Notes under the pieces: generated by a model
What the model was told of the DNA's origin: nothing
Databases searched by the model: none
Seen by the model: the letters and a program-made list of their open reading frames with translations, nothing else
Part shown: positions 1 to 9,235 of the stretch, piece by piece
Layout: the number at the start of each line of letters is the position of its first letter
Numbering within the stretch: position 1 is the stretch's first letter
DNA from: Aurantiochytrium sp. KH105
Taxonomy: Eukaryota > Sar > Bigyra > Thraustochytrida > Thraustochytriidae
Reading direction: 5' to 3'
Assembly: GCA_003116975.1 (NCBI GenBank)
Contig: BGKB01000026.1
Location: 992,001 to 1,056,000, forward strand
Length of the DNA stretch: 64,000 bases
Position numbers and translations under genes: made by a program

Positions 1-716
1 GACAGACAGGAACCTTTCGGGCCATTTGCGATCGTATCGAGGAGCGTTTCGCGGACAATCTCAACTGGAAGCCAGAATCAGAAAACCGGAGGACGCCTGT
101 GTGGAAATCCTCGGTTCGTAAGATCCTCATTTCACATAATCGTTTCCGCCGAATTGAGCCCGCGGAGCCTGGGCAGGCACATGTGTTTGCATTTCGGTGA
201 CCATTCATTCGTTCGTTCATTCATTCATTCACCCATCCATGCATTCATTCTCCCGCTCAAATTGATAATTGGGGGAGGTTTCCCTTTTGTCTAGTCTGGC
301 CCGCGCCGCCACAAGCTGTTCCAAAGAATGTCGCCGCCTCGTGATGTTTTTTTTTCTCTTTCCCCCCCTTTTTCCCCTTCTCATTCGTTTCAATCTTTCT
401 CATCCATGACAAGCTAAGAATCAAGTCTTTTTTTCTCTCTGCCCAGCCTTTCTCTTGCTTCAAGCAGCGCATTAAGAGTTTTGCCTCTATTCGTGTAAGT
501 GTGGTATACAACATCGGTATGATCGCGCATCAGCACATCCAAACTTTTAATTATAAAAATTATCATGTTTTCTTTACACACTTGAGAAGAGAGCATGTCT
601 CCTCTACTCCTTCCTCGTTTTCGAGAGTCAAATCCTTGCCTGTCGCCTCTTCCCCTGCAAAGCGAGCAGCAATGCATTATGTCGTCTCAAGTCATGTTAT
701 GCCATGACACCTTTTA
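1..716. other. Gene-free left edge downstream of the GNAT gene
   Basis: No convincing coding frame is visible here; the short open frames are low-complexity. The stretch holds an ATTC tetranucleotide run and T-rich tracts near 340-440, which would be the 3' flank of the minus-strand acetyltransferase gene ending at 717. Nothing else recognisable. Confidence 0.6.
202..250. repeat. ATTC/GTTC tetranucleotide microsatellite
   Basis: Imperfect tandem ATTC units with GTTC and ACCC variants, seen directly in the sequence. Confidence 0.85.
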
Positions 717-1556
717 TCAACACGCCGAGCCTAACAAGCTGGACGCCTCGCTCTCGCGCCACATGAGCCAAATGGTTAATACGGGCACCTTGGTGACGCT
801 ACCCACCTCGTCCGGGAAATATCGTTCCTGGCAAATACTGGAAAATCCTTGTCGCTGATAAAAACCGACTGTTTCCGACTCGGTCACGACTGCCAGAATG
901 GGCAAGGAGGCCTCCTCGGCTTCCTCGGCGAGCTTGTCCAACATGGCTGCTGCGAGACCTTGGCCTTGCGACGCACCACGTACGAAAAAGTGCTCCACGC
1001 ACAGATAGTCGCGCTTGGGCGCGCTCGAGGCCTTGAGCCTCTCCAGCCACTGCTCGAACTTGTAATTGCGCAGAAACCCCGTCAGTCCGAGCTTGACAAA
1101 GTACGGGATCCCACCCGCTTCGACCACGTCAAAGACCCCGGGCCGCGCGTCGCGCGTCGAGTAAACTGACGCCAGACAGGTGGCGCGCGGCACGCGCGAT
1201 CGCTCGTCGCGGTCCTCGCAGTCCACAAAGTATCTCGACCTGCCATACGCCTCGTTGAGCCGCAGCTGCACCTCGAAGAGGTCTTCGAGCATCCTGCGCC
1301 GCCACCGCTCCGGGCCGCAATACAGAAAGGCGTACAGCGCGTTGTGCGTGAAGAGCGCCGCGAAGATGCGCGCCACGTCCTTGCGCAAGGGCGCCGGCAT
1401 GGCGCGGTGCAGCTCCGTCTCGCCCTGGTCGAGGCCCACCTGGCGGCCCACCACCAGGTCCGCAAGGACGAGCTGGTCGCGCCAGGCCCGCTGCAGCTTC
1501 CGCACCAGCAGCCACGCGAGCAGCGCCCCGGCCGCGGCCCCCAGGCTGCGCCGCAT
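717..1556 (-). CDS. GNAT-family N-acetyltransferase with N-terminal hydrophobic anchor
   Basis: Encodes 279 aa from the first in-frame ATG at 1556; the frame stays open 42 bases further upstream but only from a GTG. The C-terminal third reads like the acetyl-CoA-binding core of GNAT acetyltransferases: a strand leading into RGASQGQGLA (the R/Q-x-x-G-x-G/A pyrophosphate loop), a helix, then ILAVVTESETVGFYQRQGF, the usual beta5/alpha4 end of the fold. Residues about 4-22 are hydrophobic and Ala/Leu-rich followed by Arg/Lys, which could be a membrane anchor or mitochondrial leader. The substrate cannot be read from sequence. It is divergent from the + strand gene at 2669 across a 1.1-kb GC-rich gap. 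Family call is fairly sure; specificity unknown. Confidence 0.75.
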   Translation of the reverse strand: MRRSLGAAAGALLAWLLVRKLQRAWRDQLVLADLVVGRQVGLDQGETELHRAMPAPLRKDVARIFAALFTHNALYAFLYCGPERWRRRMLEDLFEVQLRLNEAYGRSRYFVDCEDRDERSRVPRATCLASVYSTRDARPGVFDVVEAGGIPYFVKLGLTGFLRNYKFEQWLERLKASSAPKRDYLCVEHFFVRGASQGQGLAAAMLDKLAEEAEEASLPILAVVTESETVGFYQRQGFSSICQERYFPDEVGSVTKVPVLTIWLMWRESEASSLLGSAC

Positions 1557-2668
1557 CCCGCCCGCCCGCCCCGTCGCGGCTGCGCTCTGCCCGCGCACGC
1601 GCCCGCGCCCGCGACCTCGGCGACGCCGTTATGGTGCGCGTCGAGCGACGGCGCGGCGCACAAGGCGGACCTCCGCGCCGGGTTTTCCGTGGGGGCGCCC
1701 CGGGACTCTTCGTTTCCCCGGCGCGCCCCGCCCGCTACTGCCCCCGGGCGTCACTTCCCTTGACGCACGTAGCGTGCCCCCCTGCGACCACGTCTTCGAC
1801 GCCCTTGGGGGTACTTGCCGAACGTTTCACAATCGGTGTTATATGGGGAAGAGGCGTTGAGCTGGAAGGAAAGAGGATTTAGCGGGAGAGAGACCTGCAG
1901 TGCCCCGGGACCCTAAACAGGACTGTCTGTGCCAGGCACAGAACCCGCGCCCCGCGCCGCGCAGCTGCCGCTCCAGCGCAGCCGCCTGCTCCCCGCGCGG
2001 CCGCTGCTCTCCTGCCGCCGCCCGCCCGGCCCCTCGCCTCCCGCCGCGACGGCGGCCGAGCGAGCCAACGAGTTGGCCGAGCGAGCCTGCGGGCCCAGCT
2101 CGCGGCGCTCTCATCGGCATCGCCATCGTGGGACGCGCAAAAGCGACCCGGCGCGAGCATAAAACGCAGCGCAGCGCGAGCATAAAACGCAGCGTAGTGC
2201 GGCGCAGAGCACAACACAACACAGCACAGCACAGCAAGAGCAGAGCACAGCAAGAGTAGATCACAGAAGAGCAGCGCGCAGCAAGATCAGCGAAGAGCAA
2301 GATAAGCAAGAGCAGAGCACAGCGGATTAGGAGTCCTTTGCCGGCTAGTACGTACCGCGCACGTGCACAGAGACCGGCGGCAGCGGCGGTCGAGCAGACC
2401 CGATTGGACGGCGACGTGCAGGTGTCTGCAAGCTCGCTCGAGGCGAGGCCAAGCGAGGCCAAGCGAGACGAGAGGTGGCTGGCGAAGCTTGGCGTAGCGT
2501 CGGGGTGAGGGAAGTCGAGGGCGCCTGGGTTTGATTGATCGATTGATTGACTCAGTGAGGTGAACGAGCAGCGCGCGCCTGCCGACGGCGAGGAATACTC
2601 GGACGGAGTAGAGAAGGAGACAAACGGATTGGGAGAGAAGGAAAGTCGAGGACAAGACCATCAACACC
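1557..2668. other. Divergent intergenic region between GNAT gene and EPTTP membrane protein gene
   Basis: Very GC-rich, with no supported gene. It should contain both promoters. From about 2150 to 2330 the + strand becomes a run of AGCACA/GCAAGAG-type direct repeats that is almost free of T, resembling the leaders of the secreted-protein genes further right. A TTGATTGATCGATTGATTGA run lies near 2532. Long overlapping frames on both strands here are products of high GC. Confidence 0.5.
2151..2196 (+). repeat. 23-bp tandem duplication containing CATAAAAC
   Basis: Two adjacent copies (2151-2173 and 2174-2196) of a unit beginning GCGCGAGCATAAAACGCAGC. Each contains an A/T-rich TATA-like core, about 500 bp upstream of the ATG at 2669. 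A promoter role is only a guess. Confidence 0.5.
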
Positions 2669-3256
2669 ATGCATCTCAACGAGCCGCGACGAAGGCGTCT
2701 CTCACGAAAGTCGCTCTCGGCGCTGGCGGTACCCGTCGCAAGACCACAGGAAAATGTCACGAGGAAGCCCGTCTTCTGGCTCGCGACCATCACGTATGCG
2801 CTCCTTTGGGTCGGCGTGATCGCGCTCACCGTCAGCTTCCTCGTCGGCTACGAGGAAATCCCCGTCTCGCCGACAGAGCTACTCGTCGATGAAAGTGGAG
2901 ATTATTGCGGTACTCTCGGGGAGAACTGCAACTTTCAAGCTACGGACAAACCAACTTACGCGCCGACGCCTTTCCCTACGACCCCAACGCAGTCGAGCGC
3001 CCCCACCGCAGCTCCCCCGACGCGGAAACCGACCACGCTCGAGCCTACGCCGGAGCCTACCACGCGAGCGCCCACACCCGAGCCTACCACGCCGGAGCCT
3101 ACCACGCCGGAGCCTACCACACCAGAGCCTACCACACCAGAGCCTACCACGCCGGAGCCTACCACACCAGAGCCTACTACACCAGAGCCTACCACGCCGG
3201 AACCCACGCCAGAGTCTGCACCCAAGAACCCGAATGCAAGCCCGAATGCAAACTAG
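2669..3256 (+). CDS. Single-pass membrane protein with EPTTP-repeat stalk
   Basis: 195 aa; ATG at 2669 in a good context (ACACCATG). Residues 1-35 are basic (a run of Arg near 7-13). Residues about 36-60 form one transmembrane helix (FWLATITYALLWVGVIALTV core), giving a predicted N-in topology. Two Cys (80 and 87) lie just outside the membrane, then a Thr/Pro-rich stalk runs from about 94 to 190 with eight perfect or near-perfect 5-residue EPTTP units. No folded ectodomain follows; the protein ends in a short Asn/Pro tail. Thr/Pro stalks of this type are commonly O-glycosylated (general knowledge). The same x-P-T linker style is used by the secreted cluster 30 kb away, so a cell-surface role is plausible but unproven. 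I know no named family for it. Confidence 0.7.
   Translation: MHLNEPRRRRLSRKSLSALAVPVARPQENVTRKPVFWLATITYALLWVGVIALTVSFLVGYEEIPVSPTELLVDESGDYCGTLGENCNFQATDKPTYAPTPFPTTPTQSSAPTAAPPTRKPTTLEPTPEPTTRAPTPEPTTPEPTTPEPTTPEPTTPEPTTPEPTTPEPTTPEPTTPEPTPESAPKNPNASPNAN
3080..3199 (+). repeat. 15-bp coding minisatellite, eight EPTTP units
   Basis: Eight consecutive 15-bp units GAGCCTACCACGCCG, alternating with ...ACACCA variants, all in frame in the membrane-protein gene. Confidence 0.9.
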
Positions 3257-3719
3257 GCTTGAGGCTCGGGCATCATGTTAGCTTGCTGTCTCCATGTGTA
3301 ACTTGCTTCACTCAGCCCCGAACAAGCAAGTCGCGGGCTTCATGCTTTGCACGTCGCACACGCCAAAGGACTGGCTGCGAGGTGAATTGAAAACTCGTCT
3401 GCGTTGACCGCAAACTCGCTCGCTCGCTCGCCCAAGTATTTGTTCCTCGACCGCGCGCGAAGGAGCGGTTGGTGATGCACTTCCTGCTTCATCTCATTCA
3501 GTGAAAGGAGGGCATTTCTTCTTATATGCGCCATTGTTTGATCTCATTACTATTCCAATATATTTTGCCCGGGTCTGAGCCAGGTCAGTCTGCCCCATCG
3601 TGAACGTTGCATCCTTTTATCTTGTCAATGTGGCGGCAGTGCAGATTCAATACAGTCTTTTTCTCTTCCATCCCTTCGTCTTTGCGCCGCCAAGATTTAC
3701 TCTTGGCGCGAAATCAAAA
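3257..3719. other. Convergent 3' intergenic region
   Basis: Lies between the ends of the + strand EPTTP gene and the - strand kinase gene. It should hold both polyadenylation regions. No gene or clear motif seen. Confidence 0.5.
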
Positions 3720-6700
3720 TCAGGTTGCTGCTTCGTCTGCGCCCTTCTTGCTTGCGTGCTCATTCGTCTTTGTATCTCCTCCGGTTGCTGCCGTTGCCGT
3801 CGCTGCTGCTGCTGCTGCTGCCTTCGTCTTTTGCGCCTGCTCCTTGGCTACATGAACCTTTTGCATGGCTTGCTCCATTGTGGCAGCAAAGGAGTCCGAC
3901 ATGTCAAATCGTACATTACCCGCGCGTCGCTCGAGCTCGTTCATGGGGATCGTACGACGCGCATGGCGTCGAAGTTGCTGTGAAACAAAATCATGGTCCT
4001 CAATGAGAAGCTCCAAGGTTCGCCTGGGAATGCGGGAAACGACCGTGTTGCGCCGCGTGCAAACCGCCGACACATTATACTTGGCTCCCGTTAGAATTTG
4101 CTCCAGGCCAGTCGTGTCGCCAGGCGTCAAGTACTGGCGTTTCGCCAAACAACCCGGCGGGCGATCTGGGGCCAAAAATCCCTCCATGCGGGTGACAGCC
4201 CAACCAGCCTCTGAAACCTTGCGCTGCTCTCCAGTCTCGGCAACTTCATCTTCGGTATCCACTTTGCGCTCGTAGCGCTCCAAGAGGGCGTACTTGCCTT
4301 CGCACAGTTCAAGACCCCCACGATGCACCATATAGATCGCTTCAATGTCCTCACCGGCACGAAACAGGAGGTCCCCGGGCTGCAGGATGAGCCGTGTCAC
4401 GCCCCCGAGCTCGGCATGCTCCTTTGGTGAAGGGTGCTTCTCGGACGCGAACTTGCGAATCTCGTCCTTGAGAACCTCCTCTGACGCCTTGGGAATCCCG
4501 GCCCCGGTCTGCTTGTCGCGGTCAATAAATTGGTTGAGTGGCGCAAAGCTGTCGTCTTCCTCTACATCGCGCTCAATCATCCCCATCGTTGCGCTGATGC
4601 CCTGGCGCACGCGGCGTTTCTCGAGTTCTTCCTTGCGTTTGTGCTCGTGTGCGCGGGTTCGTCGCGCGCGTTTGTCCTCCTTGGCCAACTTAAGAAGATT
4701 TCGCACCCAACGATGCTGACGAAGTCGCATCGCCAGAAAGACGGCCTTTCCAAAAGTCGTCGAGCCGTCTCCGACGAGAGCAAAAAAGTCCTCGCGCGGC
4801 AGAGCGAGAACCTCTGCGTCGCTCACGCACCGTACCGTTGTAGCATGCACTGGAACGTTTTCCATCAGAGACTGTTCGCCGAAATGGTCGCCAGGTCCAA
4901 GCTGGGCCAGGCTCAGAATCTTGCCAGACTCCGAAGTGTACTCGATCGAGACCGATCCCGTGTCTACAATATAAAAGTGCGTTGGGGCCTCGCCCTTTTT
5001 GAAAATGACGTCGCCCGCACGCAATTTTCGCCGTTCCATGCGCCCCACGGACTCTCCAAACTCTTCAAAGGCCGCCACGTGCTGGCTCATCATGTCGTCT
5101 GATATGGTTTCGTACTGCACTTGATTATCCCGCAACTCGGGTACGCCAAAGGGTGGCGCAGGAGGACCGCGCCAGCTCCGATACCAGCTCAGAGGGTTTA
5201 CCCAATCGAGCGCATAAGATGCTGCGCGGCCGGTGGCGTGCAGCGCCCGTCTTGCCTGGGTTCGTTGCGCCCCATCATCCGAATTGCCAGCTTTCGATGC
5301 ACCAGTGCTCTTGGAGTTGGTGTCACTATCGCTGTCGCTGTCGCTGTCGTCGTCATCGTCATCGTCATCGCTGTCACTTTCTCTGCCGCTGTCACCATCG
5401 CCATCGCCATCAGACGCGCCGTCTTGCTCGTTTGACGGCCCTGGTCGCACGGCACCAGCAACAGCGCACTCGGGAAGGTCCTCGCGGAGAAGAAGAGGGA
5501 GGAGTTGCGGCTCGCTCACACCACGTTCAATATCGGCAATTTGCGACTGCCAGAATTCCTTGCGCGCCTGAATCAGATTTTCCAGATAAAAGCGAAAGAC
5601 AGGCTCCTCACGCCGCATACGCGTCAACTCGTCCATTGGAATACCTACGACCGTCACGGGCGTGATACACTTGGCCGTGCTGTACCGCGTGCCGCCACCA
5701 CCAGTGGCTGCAGAGGTCCCGATGAGATCTCCAGGACCTCGTTCCGCTAGCTTGACGGCCATATCCTCGGCGCCGCGCGCGCGGCTCGAGGGGGCACTCG
5801 TGTTGCTGCCCACAAAGCCCTCGCGAATCAAGTACATGTAGTCTGCGCGCTCTCCTTGATGAAAGAGGACTTGACCCGGGGAAAGATACTTGACCACCAG
5901 GCCTCGCGGTCGCAGATACTCGACGAGGCCATGCAAACGCTTGGCCTGCTGTTTCATGGCGACCCGGAATATGACCTCGTTCAATGCAGGCGAGCCCGCT
6001 AGGGCGCCGAGAAACATGTCTTTCGGGACAAAGAGCACCTCGGAAGGTTTTGTACACCGCACGGTGGCACTGCGTCGCTTCTGACCTTGGACAAGGGCCG
6101 CCTCACCAAAGATCGAGCCTGGTTCCAGGTACGCGTACGAGTAGTGGTCCTGCGCGGGACCGCCCTTCTCATCCGTCTTGCCAGTCGCGGCCTCCTCGCC
6201 GCCCTCGCCCTCTGATGATTTTCTTTCGCTGGGTTCTGGTGATGGGACAAGAGGCAAGGTCCGGCGGCTCGCCTCGGCAATAGCCGCTTCGTCATCGTCT
6301 TCCTCCTTGTATTCCAGACGGGCCTTGCCATTCAAGAGAACGTAAAAGCCCTGAGGGATGGAGCCTTGTCGAAAGACACACTCGCCAGCCTTAAAGGAGC
6401 GTGTCACACAGTCGAGCTTGCGAAGGTATGCCTTGAACTCGTCAAAATTAATGCCGTCCTCCGGGTCGGTATTTTTCGGTTTTTCGTCACCGTGACGAAC
6501 ATGGTATGAAACGACAACCTCGTCCTCCGCCTCGTCACCCGTCACGCGCAACAGGCGCTCCACGGCATCGGGGCATAGCAGACCGCGCTCCGTGAGCTCA
6601 AACATGTTAAAAGCGTCTGAAAAGAGCCGCTCCGAAGTAATGTCGTTCTCATGCTGCCCGGAGGACAGCTTTTCGTACACAGCACGGCCCTGAACGCCCA

Positions 6701-8612
6701 CGGCCATGAGCAAAACGCGCGCAAAGGCCTCGCCAGTGCGCTGCGAAGAAAAGGGTTTGAGGCGACCGTCGGCATCAGCCTCGAGACGACGATCCACTTC
6801 GGTGTCGCGCACCACGCGATAGCCCTGCTGGGTCCAGCTCGTCGGCAGTGTTTCGTCAAAGTCGGCTTCATCCGCGCCGGATCCTTGCTGACTCGATTTC
6901 CTTCGTTTCTTGCGACGCAGCAGAAATGGGTGCTCGAGCACGTCCCGCGAAGTGAAGCGTGTCTCTGGGTTCGGGTCAAGAAGCCCTCGAATAAGGTCCT
7001 TGGCATCGTCGGAGAGGCGCAAGATATCGCCGTGAATGTCAAAACGGAACTTGCCCTTGAGGACGGCGCGCGCCATGTCGCGCTCATTTCCCCGGCCCTG
7101 CGGGTCAAAGGGATGGCAGCCGAGCAGCATAATGTACAAGACGATGCCCAGCGCCCACATGTCGCAGGCGCGTGGATCGGAGCGGACGACATCGCGATCT
7201 ACATCGCTGAGATTGCGACCATCCTTTCCGACAACACTGGCCACCTGCTCGGGGGACCAGTACGCGAGCGTGCCAACGCGCGAGCCCTTATCCCCGCGGA
7301 CCATGGAGAGCTGGCCAGCAACCTCGCTAATTTTCGCTGCCATACCAAAGTCGATGATGCGACACTCGTCGACTGACTTTTTCGAGGCAAAGACCAGGTT
7401 CTCTGGTTTGATGTCCAAATGCACGTAGCCGCACTTGTGAATATGCTCCAAGGCTGAGGCTACATGCGCCATGAGCGTGCTTGCCGAATCCTCCACAAAC
7501 GGACCATTCGTGATGAGGTGGTCCAGAATCTCACCGCCCTCGCACAGCTCCGTCACTACATAGTACTTTCCGCAGCAGTACATGACGTCAATCAGGTGGA
7601 TAATGTTATCATGGCCGCGAACGCGACGAAGCACCTCGATTTCTTCCAAGAGCGCCTCGGCAGACATGGCCGTGTGCGGTACGACCTTCATGGCGACCTT
7701 TCGGCCGGTGGATCGATCAAGTGCGCGCACGACGCGACCATATGCCCCCTTGCCGATGACCTGCATCTGGTTGCGGTGCTTGCGGGCTTGGCCGTTGCCG
7801 CCAGCTTGTTTGTCTTGGCGTTTCTTGCTCTTGGTCGCAGCCTTTTGCAGCTTTGGGCTACTCCCCGGAGCTGAACTGCTGGGTTGCACGTCTTCTATCC
7901 TCTGGCCATTTTCGTCGTACTTGCCGCCTGCGACGTCCTCAAAAGGTGGTGTGTCCTCGGTGTCATCCTCATCGATCAACATGGCTGGCTCTGCGCTTGG
8001 GAGTTCGTCCGTGTCGGCGTTGGCGGGCGCGGTTTCGAGGTCAGCCTCGTCAAAGGCGTAGCGGAGCATCAGGGCCGCGGGCGTGATTTGCTCGCCGACA
8101 GAGAACGCCTCAATCGTCACAGCTGCACCTGCGCTCCCGCTCGTACTGAAGCGCCGGCTCACCTCCACTTGGGGAACGGAAAGGTACGCGCGTGACGCAA
8201 TTTGATCTTTGCCATCTTGCGAGACAAGGTACAGGGATCCCATGGCCGCGCCTGCGGACGCGATGAGAAGGCCGATCGACATGGTTTTTGCCGTGATAAT
8301 AGGCACATTTCGCGCGTCAAACGACTGCGAGCGATGCGGCCCGTGCCGATAAAAGCCATCCCTGGGGCCCTGGGCGTCAGGACGCGCCGCGCCGCCGCTA
8401 CTTCCGCTATTTCCGCTATTTCCGCTCGAGCCGCCGCTGGCAGAGCCACCGCCGTGAGGCCTGTTTGGCTCGGAACTGCACAGTCCCCGCGCGGCGGCGG
8501 CGCGCGCCAGGCCAAAGGCCGCTGGCGCCTGTGCGCGCCGGGCTCGCGTCGGGCTCGCGAGGCCGGCGCGCGCCGCGACGAGCAGGACCCCCGGCGAGCG
8601 TCGCCCGCGCAT
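3720..8612 (-). CDS. Mitochondrial-type Ser/Thr kinase with EF-hand-like region and four cyclic-nucleotide-binding-like domains
   Basis: 1,630 aa, ATG at 8612. Residues 1-45 are Arg/Ala-rich without acidic residues, like a mitochondrial presequence; residues 111-130 form a hydrophobic segment. The kinase domain (about 283-565) has GKGAYG at 287-292, Lys309, HLDIKPEN (Asp400), DFG at 421-423 and SPE at 453-455. The catalytic loop reads HLD instead of HRD, so it is a non-RD kinase of CaMK/CDPK-like type. Residues about 655-732 resemble a degenerate EF-hand pair (an acidic DPEDGINFDEF segment). Four cNMP-binding-like domains follow at about 738-865, 903-1000, 1192-1285 and near the C-terminus. 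Only the first keeps both phosphate-cassette signatures (FGE at 835-837 and RSAT at 847-850); in the third the Arg is His, and the second and fourth lack the Glu. An Asp/Ser tract lies at 1068-1098 and a poly-Ala stretch near the end. Probable Ca2+/cNMP-responsive kinase; ligand binding is inferred. Confidence 0.85.
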   Translation of the reverse strand: MRGRRSPGVLLVAARAGLASPTRARRAQAPAAFGLARAAAARGLCSSEPNRPHGGGSASGGSSGNSGNSGSSGGAARPDAQGPRDGFYRHGPHRSQSFDARNVPIITAKTMSIGLLIASAGAAMGSLYLVSQDGKDQIASRAYLSVPQVEVSRRFSTSGSAGAAVTIEAFSVGEQITPAALMLRYAFDEADLETAPANADTDELPSAEPAMLIDEDDTEDTPPFEDVAGGKYDENGQRIEDVQPSSSAPGSSPKLQKAATKSKKRQDKQAGGNGQARKHRNQMQVIGKGAYGRVVRALDRSTGRKVAMKVVPHTAMSAEALLEEIEVLRRVRGHDNIIHLIDVMYCCGKYYVVTELCEGGEILDHLITNGPFVEDSASTLMAHVASALEHIHKCGYVHLDIKPENLVFASKKSVDECRIIDFGMAAKISEVAGQLSMVRGDKGSRVGTLAYWSPEQVASVVGKDGRNLSDVDRDVVRSDPRACDMWALGIVLYIMLLGCHPFDPQGRGNERDMARAVLKGKFRFDIHGDILRLSDDAKDLIRGLLDPNPETRFTSRDVLEHPFLLRRKKRRKSSQQGSGADEADFDETLPTSWTQQGYRVVRDTEVDRRLEADADGRLKPFSSQRTGEAFARVLLMAVGVQGRAVYEKLSSGQHENDITSERLFSDAFNMFELTERGLLCPDAVERLLRVTGDEAEDEVVVSYHVRHGDEKPKNTDPEDGINFDEFKAYLRKLDCVTRSFKAGECVFRQGSIPQGFYVLLNGKARLEYKEEDDDEAAIAEASRRTLPLVPSPEPSERKSSEGEGGEEAATGKTDEKGGPAQDHYSYAYLEPGSIFGEAALVQGQKRRSATVRCTKPSEVLFVPKDMFLGALAGSPALNEVIFRVAMKQQAKRLHGLVEYLRPRGLVVKYLSPGQVLFHQGERADYMYLIREGFVGSNTSAPSSRARGAEDMAVKLAERGPGDLIGTSAATGGGGTRYSTAKCITPVTVVGIPMDELTRMRREEPVFRFYLENLIQARKEFWQSQIADIERGVSEPQLLPLLLREDLPECAVAGAVRPGPSNEQDGASDGDGDGDSGRESDSDDDDDDDDSDSDSDSDTNSKSTGASKAGNSDDGAQRTQARRALHATGRAASYALDWVNPLSWYRSWRGPPAPPFGVPELRDNQVQYETISDDMMSQHVAAFEEFGESVGRMERRKLRAGDVIFKKGEAPTHFYIVDTGSVSIEYTSESGKILSLAQLGPGDHFGEQSLMENVPVHATTVRCVSDAEVLALPREDFFALVGDGSTTFGKAVFLAMRLRQHRWVRNLLKLAKEDKRARRTRAHEHKRKEELEKRRVRQGISATMGMIERDVEEDDSFAPLNQFIDRDKQTGAGIPKASEEVLKDEIRKFASEKHPSPKEHAELGGVTRLILQPGDLLFRAGEDIEAIYMVHRGGLELCEGKYALLERYERKVDTEDEVAETGEQRKVSEAGWAVTRMEGFLAPDRPPGCLAKRQYLTPGDTTGLEQILTGAKYNVSAVCTRRNTVVSRIPRRTLELLIEDHDFVSQQLRRHARRTIPMNELERRAGNVRFDMSDSFAATMEQAMQKVHVAKEQAQKTKAAAAAAATATAATGGDTKTNEHASKKGADEAAT

Positions 8613-9235
8613 GGTCGCGACGCGCGGCCTCTCCGGCAGTCGCCTCCCTCTCCGGCGGGACGCCGCGCTGCAGCCGCCCGTGCTCGCGCGCGCCGACCGA
8701 CCGCGCCGCCGCGCCGCGATGGAGAAATGAAATCGCGCGGATCTGGTCTGGTCAATCTTCTGCTAGGCCTTCGGGCGACTTCCTTCCCTCTTTCCTCTCT
8801 CAAAAGAGCCTAGGCGCAAACGCAGAGAAAGAAAGAAATAGGACCGAAGAGGACGACGACGAGGACGAGGACCCGTACGCGCGGCCTTTCGGCAAGAGGA
8901 AAAAGAAAAAGAGCTCGCGTCAGGGAAAGGACAAAAGGATGCTTTTGTTGGAGAAGAGGACCTGGAGGGAGGAATGGAGAAATAGTTGAATCGCTTCTGG
9001 TTTGGGGAGACGGGAGAGAATCGGAATTGCAGGGCAATGTGTTGAGGCGGAGGCGGATTTACAGCGCAAAGAGGCAGGTCTTCTTGAAAATCGCACGAAA
9101 CAAAGGATCATAACGTCTAACAGTAAGTGCAAGGTAAGCTACATTGCTAAAGGTAGTCTAAGGGGTAAAAGGAGGAAGGGCGGCGCGCAAAATTGTTTGC
9201 TAATGTGATTGATGCACCGGCCAGCGCGGTTGCGT
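8613..9235. other. Upstream region of the kinase gene
   Basis: The kinase and the serine dehydratase are both on the - strand, so this gap holds the kinase promoter and the dehydratase... upstream neighbour's 3' side in reverse order: kinase 5' flank at the left, dehydratase 3' end at the right. Positions 8815-8960 are strongly purine-rich on the + strand (GAAAGAAAG and GAGGACGAC runs), that is pyrimidine-rich on the kinase coding strand. No gene seen. Confidence 0.5.
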
